Below are positions 41,366-49,041 of a stretch of 64,000 nt of DNA, piece by piece (positions within the stretch are counted from its first letter, which is position 1; each line of letters starts with the position of its first letter). The DNA comes from Azospirillum canadense. GTDB taxonomy: Bacteria; Pseudomonadota; Alphaproteobacteria; Azospirillales; Azospirillaceae. The DNA lies in the NCBI RefSeq assembly GCF_025961225.1, contig NZ_JAOQNG010000009.1, forward strand, positions 91,001-155,000. Reading direction: 5' to 3'. A program made the translations under genes and the position numbers. Under the pieces are notes generated by a model that was not told where the DNA came from, did no database searches, and worked only from the letters and a program-made list of their open reading frames with translations.

Positions 41366-41725
41366 TCAGGTCAGGCGCGTCGGCTCGCGGATGGTTTCCT
41401 GGCCATATTGGAGCACTTGGATCTTCTCCAGCGTGACGAGGCCGCTCGTCATCATGCTGTCGAGAACCGGGAGTAAGGCGCTCACCTTGTCCTCACTGTC
41501 CACGATCTCGACGACGAGCGGCAGATCCTGCGAGAGCCGGAGGATCTTGGTGGTGTGCACCCGGCTGGAGTGCCCGAAGCCCATGCCGCCGCGCAGCACG
41601 GTGGCTCCGGCGAGGTGCATCTCGCGCGCCTTCGTGACGATGCACTCGTAGAGCGGCTTGCCGTCGTGGCGGTCGTCCTCGCCGATGAAGATCCGCAGCA
41701 GCACCGCGTTCTTCGGAACAGTCAT
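41366..41725 (-). CDS. DUF190-family protein
   Basis: A 119-residue protein of the DUF190 family, PII-like in fold. It shows NAVLLRIFIGEDDRHDGKPLY at the start, ATVLRGGMGFG in the middle, and LPLVVEIVDSEDKV. DUF190 proteins are common next to crcB; their job in fluoride handling is unknown. GGGAGG is about 9 bases before the ATG at 41723-41725. It lies upstream of the riboswitch, so it is not under its control unless transcription runs through. Confidence 0.85.
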   Translation of the reverse strand: MTVPKNAVLLRIFIGEDDRHDGKPLYECIVTKAREMHLAGATVLRGGMGFGHSSRVHTTKILRLSQDLPLVVEIVDSEDKVSALLPVLDSMMTSGLVTLEKIQVLQYGQETIREPTRLT

Positions 41726-41803
41726 CTCCGCGCCCTCCCAATTGCCCGAGCGCCCTCCATTCATGTGGTGCAATTCGTGGTTCCCGGCACCCATAGCACC
41801 CCA

Positions 41804-42649
41804 TCAGCGACTCAGGAACAGCGGGATTTCCGCCCTGTGGAGCGCACACTCGGTGGTTCCGCCGAGGATTGCCTCGCGAAGAAGAGAATGGTGAAAGGCC
41901 CCCATGACCATCAGGTCGCACCCGGCATCGGCGGTGGCCTTCAGGAGTGCCGGACCGACCCCATGCTGCGGCCGCAAGCCTATAGGAGTGGCAGCAACGC
42001 CGTGGACAGCCAGGTAGTCCACCAGCGTCTCGGCCTCTCGCTCGTCAATCCCGTGTTCCCGGGCGGTCATGACATGGACCTGTGTGGCCCGCTCCAGCAT
42101 CGGCATGGCGCTGCGGACCGCCCGCGCCGCCTCGGCGCTCGCGTCCCACGCGACGGCCACCGTGCGGCCGGTACAGGTGCCGGCGCCGGGCGGGACGACC
42201 AGCGCCGGGCAGCCGCCCCGGAGGAGAGCGGCGGTTTCCAGGGTGAGGTCAAAGCGGTGCATTCCGACATCCGCCGGGCTGGAAAGAACGATCAGGTCGG
42301 CGTACCGGGCGTGGCCGGGAAAAGTCCGGACCTCAAAGCCCTCCACCACCTGGAAGGACGCGGCCGCACCGTCCCGTGCGGCACCCTCTTCGAACTGGCT
42401 GGCCACGAGCCAGTCGTCAAACGCCGCTCGGGCGTGCCGCCTTGCCAGGTTCCGGCGCGCGAAGGCGTCGCGGATGGTGCGTTCGCTGAGGCCATCGCCC
42501 AACGAAGCCATGACCCACGCGTCCGACAGCTCGATGTGCAAGGCCGCGACATGCGCCCCGAATCGGCGCGCCAATGTCTGGGCGATTCGGAGAAGGTGGT
42601 GGTCCGACGGCGTGCCACGCAGCGGCACGAGGATGATGCGGAAATTCAT
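41804..42649 (-). CDS. tandem universal stress protein (UspA)
   Basis: A 281-residue protein with two Usp domains. The first (about 1-145) starts MNFRIILVPLRGTPSDHHLL; the second (about 165-281) has VAVAWDASAEAARAV and ends with an ATP-type signature (LMVMGAFHHSLLREAILGGTTE, then AEIPLFLSR). Such proteins bind ATP or metabolites and help survive stress. It belongs to a minus-strand row with Nudix upstream and DUF190 downstream. A second tandem Usp is at 58221-59057. Confidence 0.88.
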   Translation of the reverse strand: MNFRIILVPLRGTPSDHHLLRIAQTLARRFGAHVAALHIELSDAWVMASLGDGLSERTIRDAFARRNLARRHARAAFDDWLVASQFEEGAARDGAAASFQVVEGFEVRTFPGHARYADLIVLSSPADVGMHRFDLTLETAALLRGGCPALVVPPGAGTCTGRTVAVAWDASAEAARAVRSAMPMLERATQVHVMTAREHGIDEREAETLVDYLAVHGVAATPIGLRPQHGVGPALLKATADAGCDLMVMGAFHHSLLREAILGGTTECALHRAEIPLFLSR

Positions 42650-42696
42650 GTCCGGCACCTCCACGGAACGGCCATGCCAACCACCCCCACAGGGGG

Positions 42697-43122
42697 TCAC
42701 GTCGCCGGCAGCCCCAAGCGCAGCAGCATCGGAACCAGGCCGCCTTCACTGATCGCCAAGGCGGCTTGGCTTGGCCTGAGCCACCGTCGCTCGCGCTCGG
42801 CCCGCTCCGGCCAATCCTCCAGTTCCTGCTGGACCTCCAACAGGAAGACGGTGACTTCGCACTCGACGGATTGGCTGGCCGTCAGGCGCTTTTCATAGCG
42901 GTAGGAACCATAAGGGCGCTTCTTGATCTTGCCGCGAACCCCTGCCTCCTCAAACGCTTCCTGGGCCGCCATGTCGTGCGGCTCGGTTCCCTTTTCTGCC
43001 CACCCCTTGGGAACGATCCAGCGTCGTGTCTCGCGCGACGTGATCAGCAGCACCTCGGGGCGGCCTTCCACCAAGCGGTAAGGCAAGGCGGCGTATTGAA
43101 CGCGAGGTTTCCTGCTGCTCAT
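42697..43122 (-). CDS. Nudix hydrolase (DIPP-like)
   Basis: A 141-residue Nudix protein. The Nudix box runs GWAEKGTEPHDMAAQEAFEE and AGV; Arg of the REUXEE core is replaced by Gln (QEAFEE), which should weaken metal binding. Strands before the box (YAALPYRLVEGRPEVLLIT, RRWIVPKGWAEKG) resemble diphosphoinositol-polyphosphate or diadenosine-polyphosphate hydrolases. It is upstream of the Usp gene by about 50 bases on the same strand, suggesting a stress role. Confidence 0.85.
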   Translation of the reverse strand: MSSRKPRVQYAALPYRLVEGRPEVLLITSRETRRWIVPKGWAEKGTEPHDMAAQEAFEEAGVRGKIKKRPYGSYRYEKRLTASQSVECEVTVFLLEVQQELEDWPERAERERRWLRPSQAALAISEGGLVPMLLRLGLPAT

Positions 43123-43386
43123 GCTCTGCTAACACGGGGGCAGGAAGGGAGTTTCTCCCGCTTGAGTGGGCGGCTCAACTTGCCCTTTGCGCATATTGGC
43201 CCCAATCGGACAGCTTTGGTTGCTCTGCACAGCTGTGCGGACATACGGCGTGTGGACCTCTGCCGAGGTCGCCAGAGAACCAGACCGTCCAGATGGCACG
43301 ACAGGATGCCTTCGACACGTGACCGGGAGCAAGCGTCCCCGGCGTGAAAGGAGAACCGAAGCGGGGGCGTTTCCTCTGCTTCTCCG
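43123..43386. other. intergenic, no gene recognised
   Basis: About 260 bases between the Nudix start and the stop of the phosphorylase pseudogene. It must hold the promoter of the Nudix-Usp-DUF190 row. No palindrome or coding frame of note was seen. Confidence 0.35.
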
Positions 43387-44025
43387 CTATTCCACCACTG
43401 TGGACGCAGCCCAAGCGTTGGCGACCGCATGAACAAGGCCCAAGGCCGCCGTCGCTCCGTTTGCCTCGCCTTTCTCGAAGTCGCCTTCCCGGCCCATCTG
43501 ATTGTTCACGTGGGCGAAGCACGGGACCGGCTTGCGTCGTGCTTGGGCGAAGGCGTAAAGCGCGGCCGCCTCCATTTCCACCGCCAGGATGCCCTCGTCG
43601 CGCAATGCCTTGTCGATCAGGATAAAATACGGGGGTGGCCGAAGCGCAGTGATCTGCCCCGACGAGGTGATGCTGATCAACAGACGGCAACCGGATGCAA
43701 ACATCTGTTCGGCGACCAACACCGCGTAGGAGGCGCCGACCGCGCGGCCGACGATGCCATACTCGCGGCCATCCTGCTCGAACCTGCACAGCTCGCTGTG
43801 GTAGCAGGCTCAGGGCGGATCCTGGCAGACCCGACCGGTCGCCCGCAGATGGCGCACGATGCCGCCTTCCGGATCAAGGACACAGACCTCGGGGACCGAC
43901 GCCTCGTCCAGATCTTTCTGCCGCCGCGCCTCGCGCAGCAGGCTCTCGGGCGTGAACTCGGAGGCGCTGTCGTGGAATTTGCCGCGCAGGATGGGCGGCG
44001 TGCGGTCGCCGTCATGTTGGGTCAT
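43387..44025 (-). pseudogene. nucleoside-phosphorylase-superfamily gene with in-frame TGA
   Basis: Reading through one stop gives 212 codons that resemble the family: ILRGKFHDSASEFTPESLLR at the start, then VCVLDPEGGIVRHLRATGR, GAVGASYAVLVAEQ-like and a C-terminal MEAAALYAFA with the active-site Glu. The stop (TGA, at 43811-43813) sits where family members have a Trp before ACYHSE, so a TGG to TGA change is likely. Without read-through only an N-terminal 71-residue piece is made. A restart at the internal ATG (43720-43722) would yield an incomplete fold. Confidence 0.75.
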
Positions 44026-44050
44026 CGGACACCCTGATCAGGAAAGTGGC

Positions 44051-44710
44051 TCAAGAGATGGCTTCGACGGGCAAGCCGGCGGCCTTCCACTCCGGATAGC
44101 CATCCTCAAGGCGACGGACCCGGTAGCCCAGGCGCCGGAGTGCGGCGACCGCCTCAAAGGACAGCACGCAGTACGGCCCGCGGCAGTAGGCAACCACCTC
44201 TTGGTCCGCCGGCAGGTCGGCAAGGCGCTGCTGGAGGTCGGCCAGCGGGATGTTCACCGCCCCGGGCAGATGGCCCAACGCGAACTCACCCTGCGGACGG
44301 ACGTCGAGCACGGTGACACTGCCTTCCTGAAGCCGCTGGGACAACTCCTCGCGGGAGATCGCCTCCAGGCTGTCGAGCCGGGTGAAGCAGGCCGCGACGA
44401 TCTCGCGCACCTCGGCGACGTTGTGCTCGGCCAATCGCCGGAACGCCGCCAGGACATCCAGGATCGGCCCGTCGCCAAGCCGGTACATCACCCGTTTACC
44501 GTCGCGGCGCGTCTGTGCGAAGCCATGGCGGCGCAGATGCTGCAAGTGCTGGGAGGCATTGGCCACCGACAGCCCGGTCAGCGCCGCCAATGTCTCCACC
44601 GAACGCTCGCCCTGAGCCAAGTGCTCCAGCAACTCCAGCCGGTGCGCATGCCCGAGCGTGCGCGCCAGCTCCGCCAACTGCTCGAAAATCTGCCGCTTCG
44701 GATTTGACAT
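44051..44710 (-). CDS. ArsR-family regulator fused to rhodanese
   Basis: A 219-residue protein. The N-terminal winged helix (about 1-95) has LEHLAQGERSVETLAALTGL and ANASQHLQHLRRHGF. The C-terminal rhodanese domain (about 115-215) has VLDVRPQGEFALGHLPGA and the active-site loop YCRGPYCVLS with catalytic Cys. Members of this type sense reactive sulfur. A CATTCAA/TTGAATG dyad lies 26 bases upstream. ATG 44708-44710 has GGAG 5-6 bases away; a GTG is two codons earlier. Confidence 0.88.
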   Translation of the reverse strand: MSNPKRQIFEQLAELARTLGHAHRLELLEHLAQGERSVETLAALTGLSVANASQHLQHLRRHGFAQTRRDGKRVMYRLGDGPILDVLAAFRRLAEHNVAEVREIVAACFTRLDSLEAISREELSQRLQEGSVTVLDVRPQGEFALGHLPGAVNIPLADLQQRLADLPADQEVVAYCRGPYCVLSFEAVAALRRLGYRVRRLEDGYPEWKAAGLPVEAIS

Positions 44711-44735
44711 TGACACTCCGCGCGAGTCTCGGAAT

Positions 44736-44757
44736 CATTCAAGAGAATAATTGAATG
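44736..44757. promoter_or_regulatory. ArsR-type dyad operator
   Basis: CATTCAA (44736-44742) and TTGAATG (44751-44757) flank an AT-rich 8-base centre. The dyad lies between the ArsR-rhodanese start and the divergent small frame, so it may control both directions. Confidence 0.65.
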
Positions 44758-44785
44758 TTTTGACGTCTACGTCAAGGCAGGCTCC

Positions 44786-44899
44786 ATGATCGTCCACAAC
44801 GAGAGTGTCGGCCCTCGCTTGGCGGAACTGCTGTCCTCCATCGAATTGTGCGGGCGGGAGCCCGTCCTCGTCGATCTGGACGCCAGCCCTGAAGCCTAA
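44786..44899 (+). CDS. putative 37-residue protein, divergent from arsR-rhodanese
   Basis: ATG at 44786 follows GGCAGG and the product is MIVHNESVGPRLAEL, then a helical, acidic stretch with one Cys (ELCGREPVLVDL) and a short tail. It is divergent from the ArsR regulator and 47 bases before the sterol-desaturase gene, so it may be the first gene of that run. No family is recognised. The frame is short enough to be chance. Confidence 0.35.
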   Translation: MIVHNESVGPRLAELLSSIELCGREPVLVDLDASPEA

Positions 44900-44946
44900 G
44901 GGAAGTCCCGGCCCCGGCGCATCGAAACCATTGGGAGGTCACGGCC

Positions 44947-45789
44947 ATGGGTGAATCCCTCCTGGTCAGCGAGCCAGCCATCCGTCTCGGCATCTTCCTC
45001 GGCGTGTTCGCGTTTATGGCGCTCTGGGAAGCCGTCGCGCCCCGCCGGAGGCGGTCCCACGGCCGCCGCCTACGCTGGCCCAACAACCTGGGCATCGTCG
45101 TGGTGGACACTGTGGCGGTGCGCATCCTGTTTCCCACGGCCGCGGTCGGCATGGCGCTCCTGGCCGGGCAGCGGGGCTGGGGCCTGATGAACGCCCTCAC
45201 CGCGCCCGCTTGGGTTGCCGTGCCCATCTCGGTCCTGCTGCTCGACCTCGCCATCTACCTCCAGCACGTCGCCTTCCACGCCGTGCCCGTGCTGTGGCGC
45301 CTGCACCGCATGCACCACGCCGACCTCGACATTGACGTCACCACCAGCCTGCGCTTCCACCCCCTTGAGATCGTGCTCTCCATGGGGATCAAGCTGGCCG
45401 TCGTAACGGCGCTCGGGTCGCCTGCGATGGCGGTGCTCGTCTTCGAGGTGCTGCTCAACGCCACGTCCATGTTCAACCACGCGAACCTGCGGCTCCCGCC
45501 GTTGGCGGACCGCGCGCTGCGCTGGATCCTGGTGACGCCGGACATGCACCGCGTGCACCACTCGGTCGTGGTCGCCGAGACGAACAGCAACTACGGCTTC
45601 AATCTGCCCTGGTGGGACCGGCTGTTCGGGACCTACCGCAGCCAGCCTGCGGCCGGGCACGAAGGCATGACCATCGGCATTGAGCGGTTCCGGACGGCCC
45701 GCGACCTTTGGATCGACCGCATGCTCCTCCAGCCCTTCCGTGGCGACAAAGGCGTTCAACCGACAGACGCACGGGAGGCACACCGATGA
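44947..45789 (+). CDS. sterol desaturase/fatty-acid hydroxylase family membrane protein
   Basis: A 280-residue di-iron membrane oxygenase. The His boxes are all visible: HVAFH (about 115), HRMHHAD (about 123) and HRVHHS (about 199). There are about four membrane segments. Substrates are usually lipids or carotenoids. GGGAGGTCACGGCC precedes the ATG at 44947. The gene is the first large gene of a run ending in the collapsed VTT-rhodanese pseudogene, to which it is joined by an ATGATG overlap. Regulation by the ArsR-rhodanese protein is likely. Confidence 0.85.
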   Translation: MGESLLVSEPAIRLGIFLGVFAFMALWEAVAPRRRRSHGRRLRWPNNLGIVVVDTVAVRILFPTAAVGMALLAGQRGWGLMNALTAPAWVAVPISVLLLDLAIYLQHVAFHAVPVLWRLHRMHHADLDIDVTTSLRFHPLEIVLSMGIKLAVVTALGSPAMAVLVFEVLLNATSMFNHANLRLPPLADRALRWILVTPDMHRVHHSVVVAETNSNYGFNLPWWDRLFGTYRSQPAAGHEGMTIGIERFRTARDLWIDRMLLQPFRGDKGVQPTDAREAHR

Positions 45790-46438
45790 TGCGTCCGCCG
45801 CTCATGCGCGACATGGCTGTTCGAGGACTGTGCGCCGCCGGACTCATCGGCGGCATTGCCTGGGCGCCGCTCAGCCTCGGCCACCTGGACCCGGCCGCCC
45901 TGGAAGACCAACTGCGGGCAACCGGCGGCTGGGCGCCGCTGGTTTTCGTCCTGCTCTACACCGCGGGAACGGTACTCTTCCTACCGGGATTGCTGTTTGC
46001 TCTGTGCGCAGTGGCCTGCTTGCTTTGGCGCTGCTGGCGGCCACCGCCCTGCTGCCGCGGCCCATTCGGCGCCTGCGAGGGATTGACGGACCATCTGTGG
46101 AACCGGTTTGGATTGAGGCTGGAGACCTCCGGGCATCGGACTCCGGCAGTGCCATGGTGATCGACGTCCGATCACCCGCCGAGTTTGTCGGTCCGCTCGG
46201 CCACATCCCCGGAACCATCAATCTCTCGCTGGACGCTCTCCAGGAACGCATTACCGACATCGTTCCCAACAAGGAGCGGTGCCTGAGCATGGTGTATAAG
46301 ACCGACCGGCGTTCAACCACGGCGGCCGCGTGGCTCCTCCAAACCGGCTACGGCCACGTCACAGTGCTGCGCGGCGGGATGGAAGAGTGGAACCGGCAGG
46401 GCTTCCCGACGGTACGCGACCACGCTTCCACCTCGTAG
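45786..46438 (+). pseudogene. collapsed VTT (TVP38-like)-rhodanese fusion gene
   Basis: Two frames together look like a fusion gene I recall from related bacteria. The first (from ATG 45786) is the N terminus of a VTT membrane protein, LEDQLRATGGWAPLVFVLLY then TVLFLPGLLFALC. It then jumps, out of frame, to the final span (LLALALLAATALLPRPIRRLRG) and a rhodanese domain (VIDVRSPAEFVGPLGHIPG). The middle of the VTT domain is missing, so a deletion has joined the ends. The rhodanese catalytic Cys, expected as VCKTDRRS, is Tyr (VYKTDRRS, TAT). Confidence 0.7.
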
Positions 46439-46458
46439 AGGAGGCTGAGACAGAGGCC

Positions 46459-46548
46459 ATGGACGGCGGTCGGCGGAGCACCATGAACGAATTGGCCGCC
46501 GCCACCGTCGCCGCCGACAAGGTGTTCGTATTCAGATTCCAGGAATGA
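46459..46548 (+). CDS. possible 29-residue leader peptide before cysteine desulfurase
   Basis: ATG 46459 opens a 29-residue frame (MDGGRRSTMNELAAA then VFVFRFQE) whose TGA overlaps an ATG three codons before the desulfurase start. It could aid translation of the next gene, or be a chance frame. There is no ribosome site beyond a weak GAGG at 46451. Confidence 0.25.
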   Translation: MDGGRRSTMNELAAATVAADKVFVFRFQE

Positions 46549-46550
46549 TC

Positions 46551-47696
46551 ATGCCCACGAACGAGATCTACCTCGATTTTAACGCCAGCACGCCGGTGGA
46601 CCCGCGCGTGGCGGCCGCCATGCGCCCGCTTCTTGAGAACGCCTTTGGCAATCCCTCCAGCCCTCATTGGGCCGGTTCCACGGCGAAGGCGGCGCTGGAA
46701 CGCGCCCGCGGGCAGGTCGCCGATCTGCTCGGCTGCGCCGATGATGAGGTGGTGTTCACGAGCGGCGGCAGCGAGGCGAACAACATGGCCTTGAAGGGTG
46801 TGTTCTTCTCCCGACGCAACCGTGGCGATCACATCATTGCGACCGCCGTCGAGCATCCGGCCGTCCTGGTACCTCTGCGCTTTCTGGAGACGCTCGGCGC
46901 CTGTGTGACGGTCCTGCCGGTGGACCATACCGGCCGCGTCGATGCCGCGGCGGTCGAGCGGGCGATCACGCCGCGGACCGTCCTGGTCAGCGTCATGCAC
47001 GCGAACAACGAGGTCGGAACGGTCCAGCCCATCGAGGAGATCAGCCGGATCACCCGGGCGCGCGGCGTCCTACTACACACCGACGCCGCCCAGTCCGTCG
47101 GCAAGATCCCGACCCGCGTGGACGACCTCGGCGTCGATCTGCTGACGGTGGCCGGTCACAAGCTCTACGCGCCGAAAGGCGTGGGCGCTCTGTACATCCG
47201 CCATGGCTTGGACCTGGAACCGCTGGTTCACGGCGCCGGGCATGAGCGGGGGCGCCGAGCGGGCACCGAGAGCGCCCTGCTGGCGGCTGGCCTCGGCGAA
47301 GCCTGCGCGCTCGCCCGCGACCTATCGCCGATGGACACCGTGCGCGCGCTGCGGGATGGCTTCTGGGTGACGTTGCGCGAGCGGGCCGGCGACCGTGTCG
47401 TCCTGAACGGCCATCCCGAGCACCGGCTACCGAACACGCTCAACGTTTCGTTCGTCGGCTGGGTCGGCGCCGACCTCCTGGCCCGGCTGGATGGCGTCGC
47501 CGCCTCCACCGGATCGGCCTGCCACGTCGGGAGCGTCAAGCTGTCGCCGGTGCTGGAGGCCATGGGTATCGCCCCAGAGATCGGTAAGGGCGCGGTCCGC
47601 TTCAGCTTGGGGCGAAGGACAACGGCCGAGGAGATCGACCAAGTTGCTAAGAGCGTGGCAACGGTCATCGACGGTTCCTGCACTCGCGGCAACTGA
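46551..47696 (+). CDS. cysteine desulfurase (NifS/IscS family)
   Basis: A 381-residue class V PLP enzyme that moves sulfur from cysteine to a protein Cys. The family signatures are NASTPVDPRV near the start, TSGGSEANNMAL, EHPAV and the PLP Lys in TVAGHKLYAPKG. The reactive Cys loop is ASTGSACHVGSVKLSPVL, of NifS-like short type. AGG lies 9-10 bases before the ATG. It is downstream of a rhodanese-linked run, so it may serve sulfur trafficking. The frame is intact. Confidence 0.92.
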   Translation: MPTNEIYLDFNASTPVDPRVAAAMRPLLENAFGNPSSPHWAGSTAKAALERARGQVADLLGCADDEVVFTSGGSEANNMALKGVFFSRRNRGDHIIATAVEHPAVLVPLRFLETLGACVTVLPVDHTGRVDAAAVERAITPRTVLVSVMHANNEVGTVQPIEEISRITRARGVLLHTDAAQSVGKIPTRVDDLGVDLLTVAGHKLYAPKGVGALYIRHGLDLEPLVHGAGHERGRRAGTESALLAAGLGEACALARDLSPMDTVRALRDGFWVTLRERAGDRVVLNGHPEHRLPNTLNVSFVGWVGADLLARLDGVAASTGSACHVGSVKLSPVLEAMGIAPEIGKGAVRFSLGRRTTAEEIDQVAKSVATVIDGSCTRGN

Positions 47697-47714
47697 GCTG
47701 TGAGGCTGTAATGG

Positions 47715-47860
47715 TTGTCTCAAGCAAACTGGGCTGAGACCGATGATTTTGGGTTCGTCTCACCGAGCGCGGGCTTAATCTCAATTAATTCGGGTTTGCC
47801 GGAAACGATATCCTCACTGAATGTGGGCTGGAAATGACCGATGAAATCGGGTCGGACCGC
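47715..47860. repeat. degenerate ~20-bp repeats, possible Tn7/TniA-type transposon end
   Basis: Successive 20-base units share the pattern TCTCA...(A/G)GGGCTTA-like: TCTCAAGCAAACTGGGCTGA (47718), TCTCACCGAGCGCGGGCTTA (47758), ATCTCAATTAATTCGGGTTT (47778). Similar GATG..ATCGGGT pieces follow to about 47857. Arrays of short imperfect repeats in this arrangement mark the ends of elements using TnsB/TniA-like transposases. No such transposase is in the window. Confidence 0.4.
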
Positions 47861-47978
47861 GGATGATTGCAGGACGCCAAATCTACCGGTCCGTCGCCGC
47901 CCACAGCCCGGAGGCGGCGGTGATCATCCCGCCGCGCGCGCGAGCGCGGTGCCGAGCGCCACGGCCACGAACTCCCCC

Positions 47979-48218
47979 AGCCAACGCGACCGCCATATCC
48001 AGTTGATCACCGAGCGTGGTCGGCTCGGCTGGCAGCGGGACGTGCAGTATGGTCGCCGGTCCCTGGGCGAGGTGGCGATGATGCGCTACACACAACTCCT
48101 CGGGCGCACCCTGCGCGCCCGGAGTCTGCCGGCCCAGAAGGTCGAGGCTGCCGTTGGCTGCAAGCTCATGAACATTATAACCAGCTTGGGCATGCCCCTC
48201 TCGCGCAAGAGCGCCTGA
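47979..48218 (+). pseudogene. IS5-family transposase, C-terminal fragment
   Basis: About 80 codons read RDRHIQLITERGRLGWQRD, YGRRSLGEVAMMRY, LLGRTLRARSLPAQ and end LGMPLSRKSA. This matches the C terminus of IS5/IS1182-group transposases. The front of the gene is replaced by unrelated sequence before 47979. It is a transposon scar. Confidence 0.65.
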
Positions 48219-48469
48219 GCACCGCCGCCGGCCGGCTGCCTCTATCTGCGCGCAGATTTGTGCGCCAAAGTCCCTCGCCGTGAAAGCGCGAGGCGAGGAT
48301 CGGCTGGCGGATGTGCTCGACCAACTCGCCATCCGAGCACGAGCCAAGCGGGCCTGGGCGCCGGCGTATCGACGCCGGGCGGTCTGCCCGGTGGCGGGTG
48401 ACACCCGCCAGATCCGGGCAACCCGGGCCAGACCGTAGGGACGACCAGTGGAGGGCGAGGTGGTCCGGC
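48219..48469. other. intergenic, no gene
   Basis: About 250 bases between transposon fragments with no convincing frame. The lost orfB of the IS3-type gene would be expected here on the minus strand but is not seen. Confidence 0.35.
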
Positions 48470-48865
48470 TTATCGTCTCGACCTCCGCTGGGCCAAAGGG
48501 CGTTGGCCCTCCAGCGCGGCGATCTTCTCCTCTAGCAGCTCGTTGGCCATGGTGATCGCGCCAACCTTGGCCTTGAGGCGTGCAATCTCCTCATCGCGTT
48601 CGTCGCGCTCCCGTTCCGTCATGGCCGACGCGGCGGCCGCCAAGGCGCGCTCCCGCCACTCGCACAGGCGCGCCACCGTGACGTTCAACTCGCGGGCCAC
48701 GACCTCCAGCGGCTCGCCGCGCAGCAGACGCGTGACCGCCGCGACCTTGCGCGCTGCGGAGAAGCGTTGGGGCGTGCTGGCGTCCGCGCCCGAGGGGGCG
48801 CCTGCGCCAGCGTGATGGGCGCTCTCCGGCGCCCCCTCGGGCTTACGCCCCTGTTCCTTGTCCAT
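48470..48865 (-). CDS. IS3-family OrfA-like transposase subunit
   Basis: A 131-residue protein with a helix-turn-helix (RFSAARKVAAVTRLLRGEPLE and ARLCEWRERAL) and a leucine-zipper-like end (EEIARLKAKVGAITMANELL). It resembles OrfA of IS3-group elements. The usual overlapping OrfB is missing downstream, so it is an orphan remnant. It may still bind the element's ends. Confidence 0.65.
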   Translation of the reverse strand: MDKEQGRKPEGAPESAHHAGAGAPSGADASTPQRFSAARKVAAVTRLLRGEPLEVVARELNVTVARLCEWRERALAAAASAMTERERDERDEEIARLKAKVGAITMANELLEEKIAALEGQRPLAQRRSRR

Positions 48866-49041
48866 TTCAAAGACCTCCGGTTGCGGTTCAATCTACCGCA
48901 GCCGGATGTCTCATCGAACCGTGCCGCGCCCCAAGTGCGGGCATGAACGTCAGCACCCCAGAGCAAGCGGAAGCCGTTGGTCACCTTGCGGAAGATGACG
49001 CCCAAGCTCAAGCCGATTGACAGCCTGCACCTTGGCCAAAG
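48866..49041. other. intergenic between OrfA remnant and oxidoreductase, no gene
   Basis: About 175 bases with no coding frame of note. It contains the promoter side of the OrfA remnant and the 3' flank of the oxidoreductase. Confidence 0.3.

Noticed and set aside
46330..46548. A 72-residue frame before the desulfurase
   Set aside because: Most of it overlaps the rhodanese part of the pseudogene in another frame; only its last 29 codons could be a leader.
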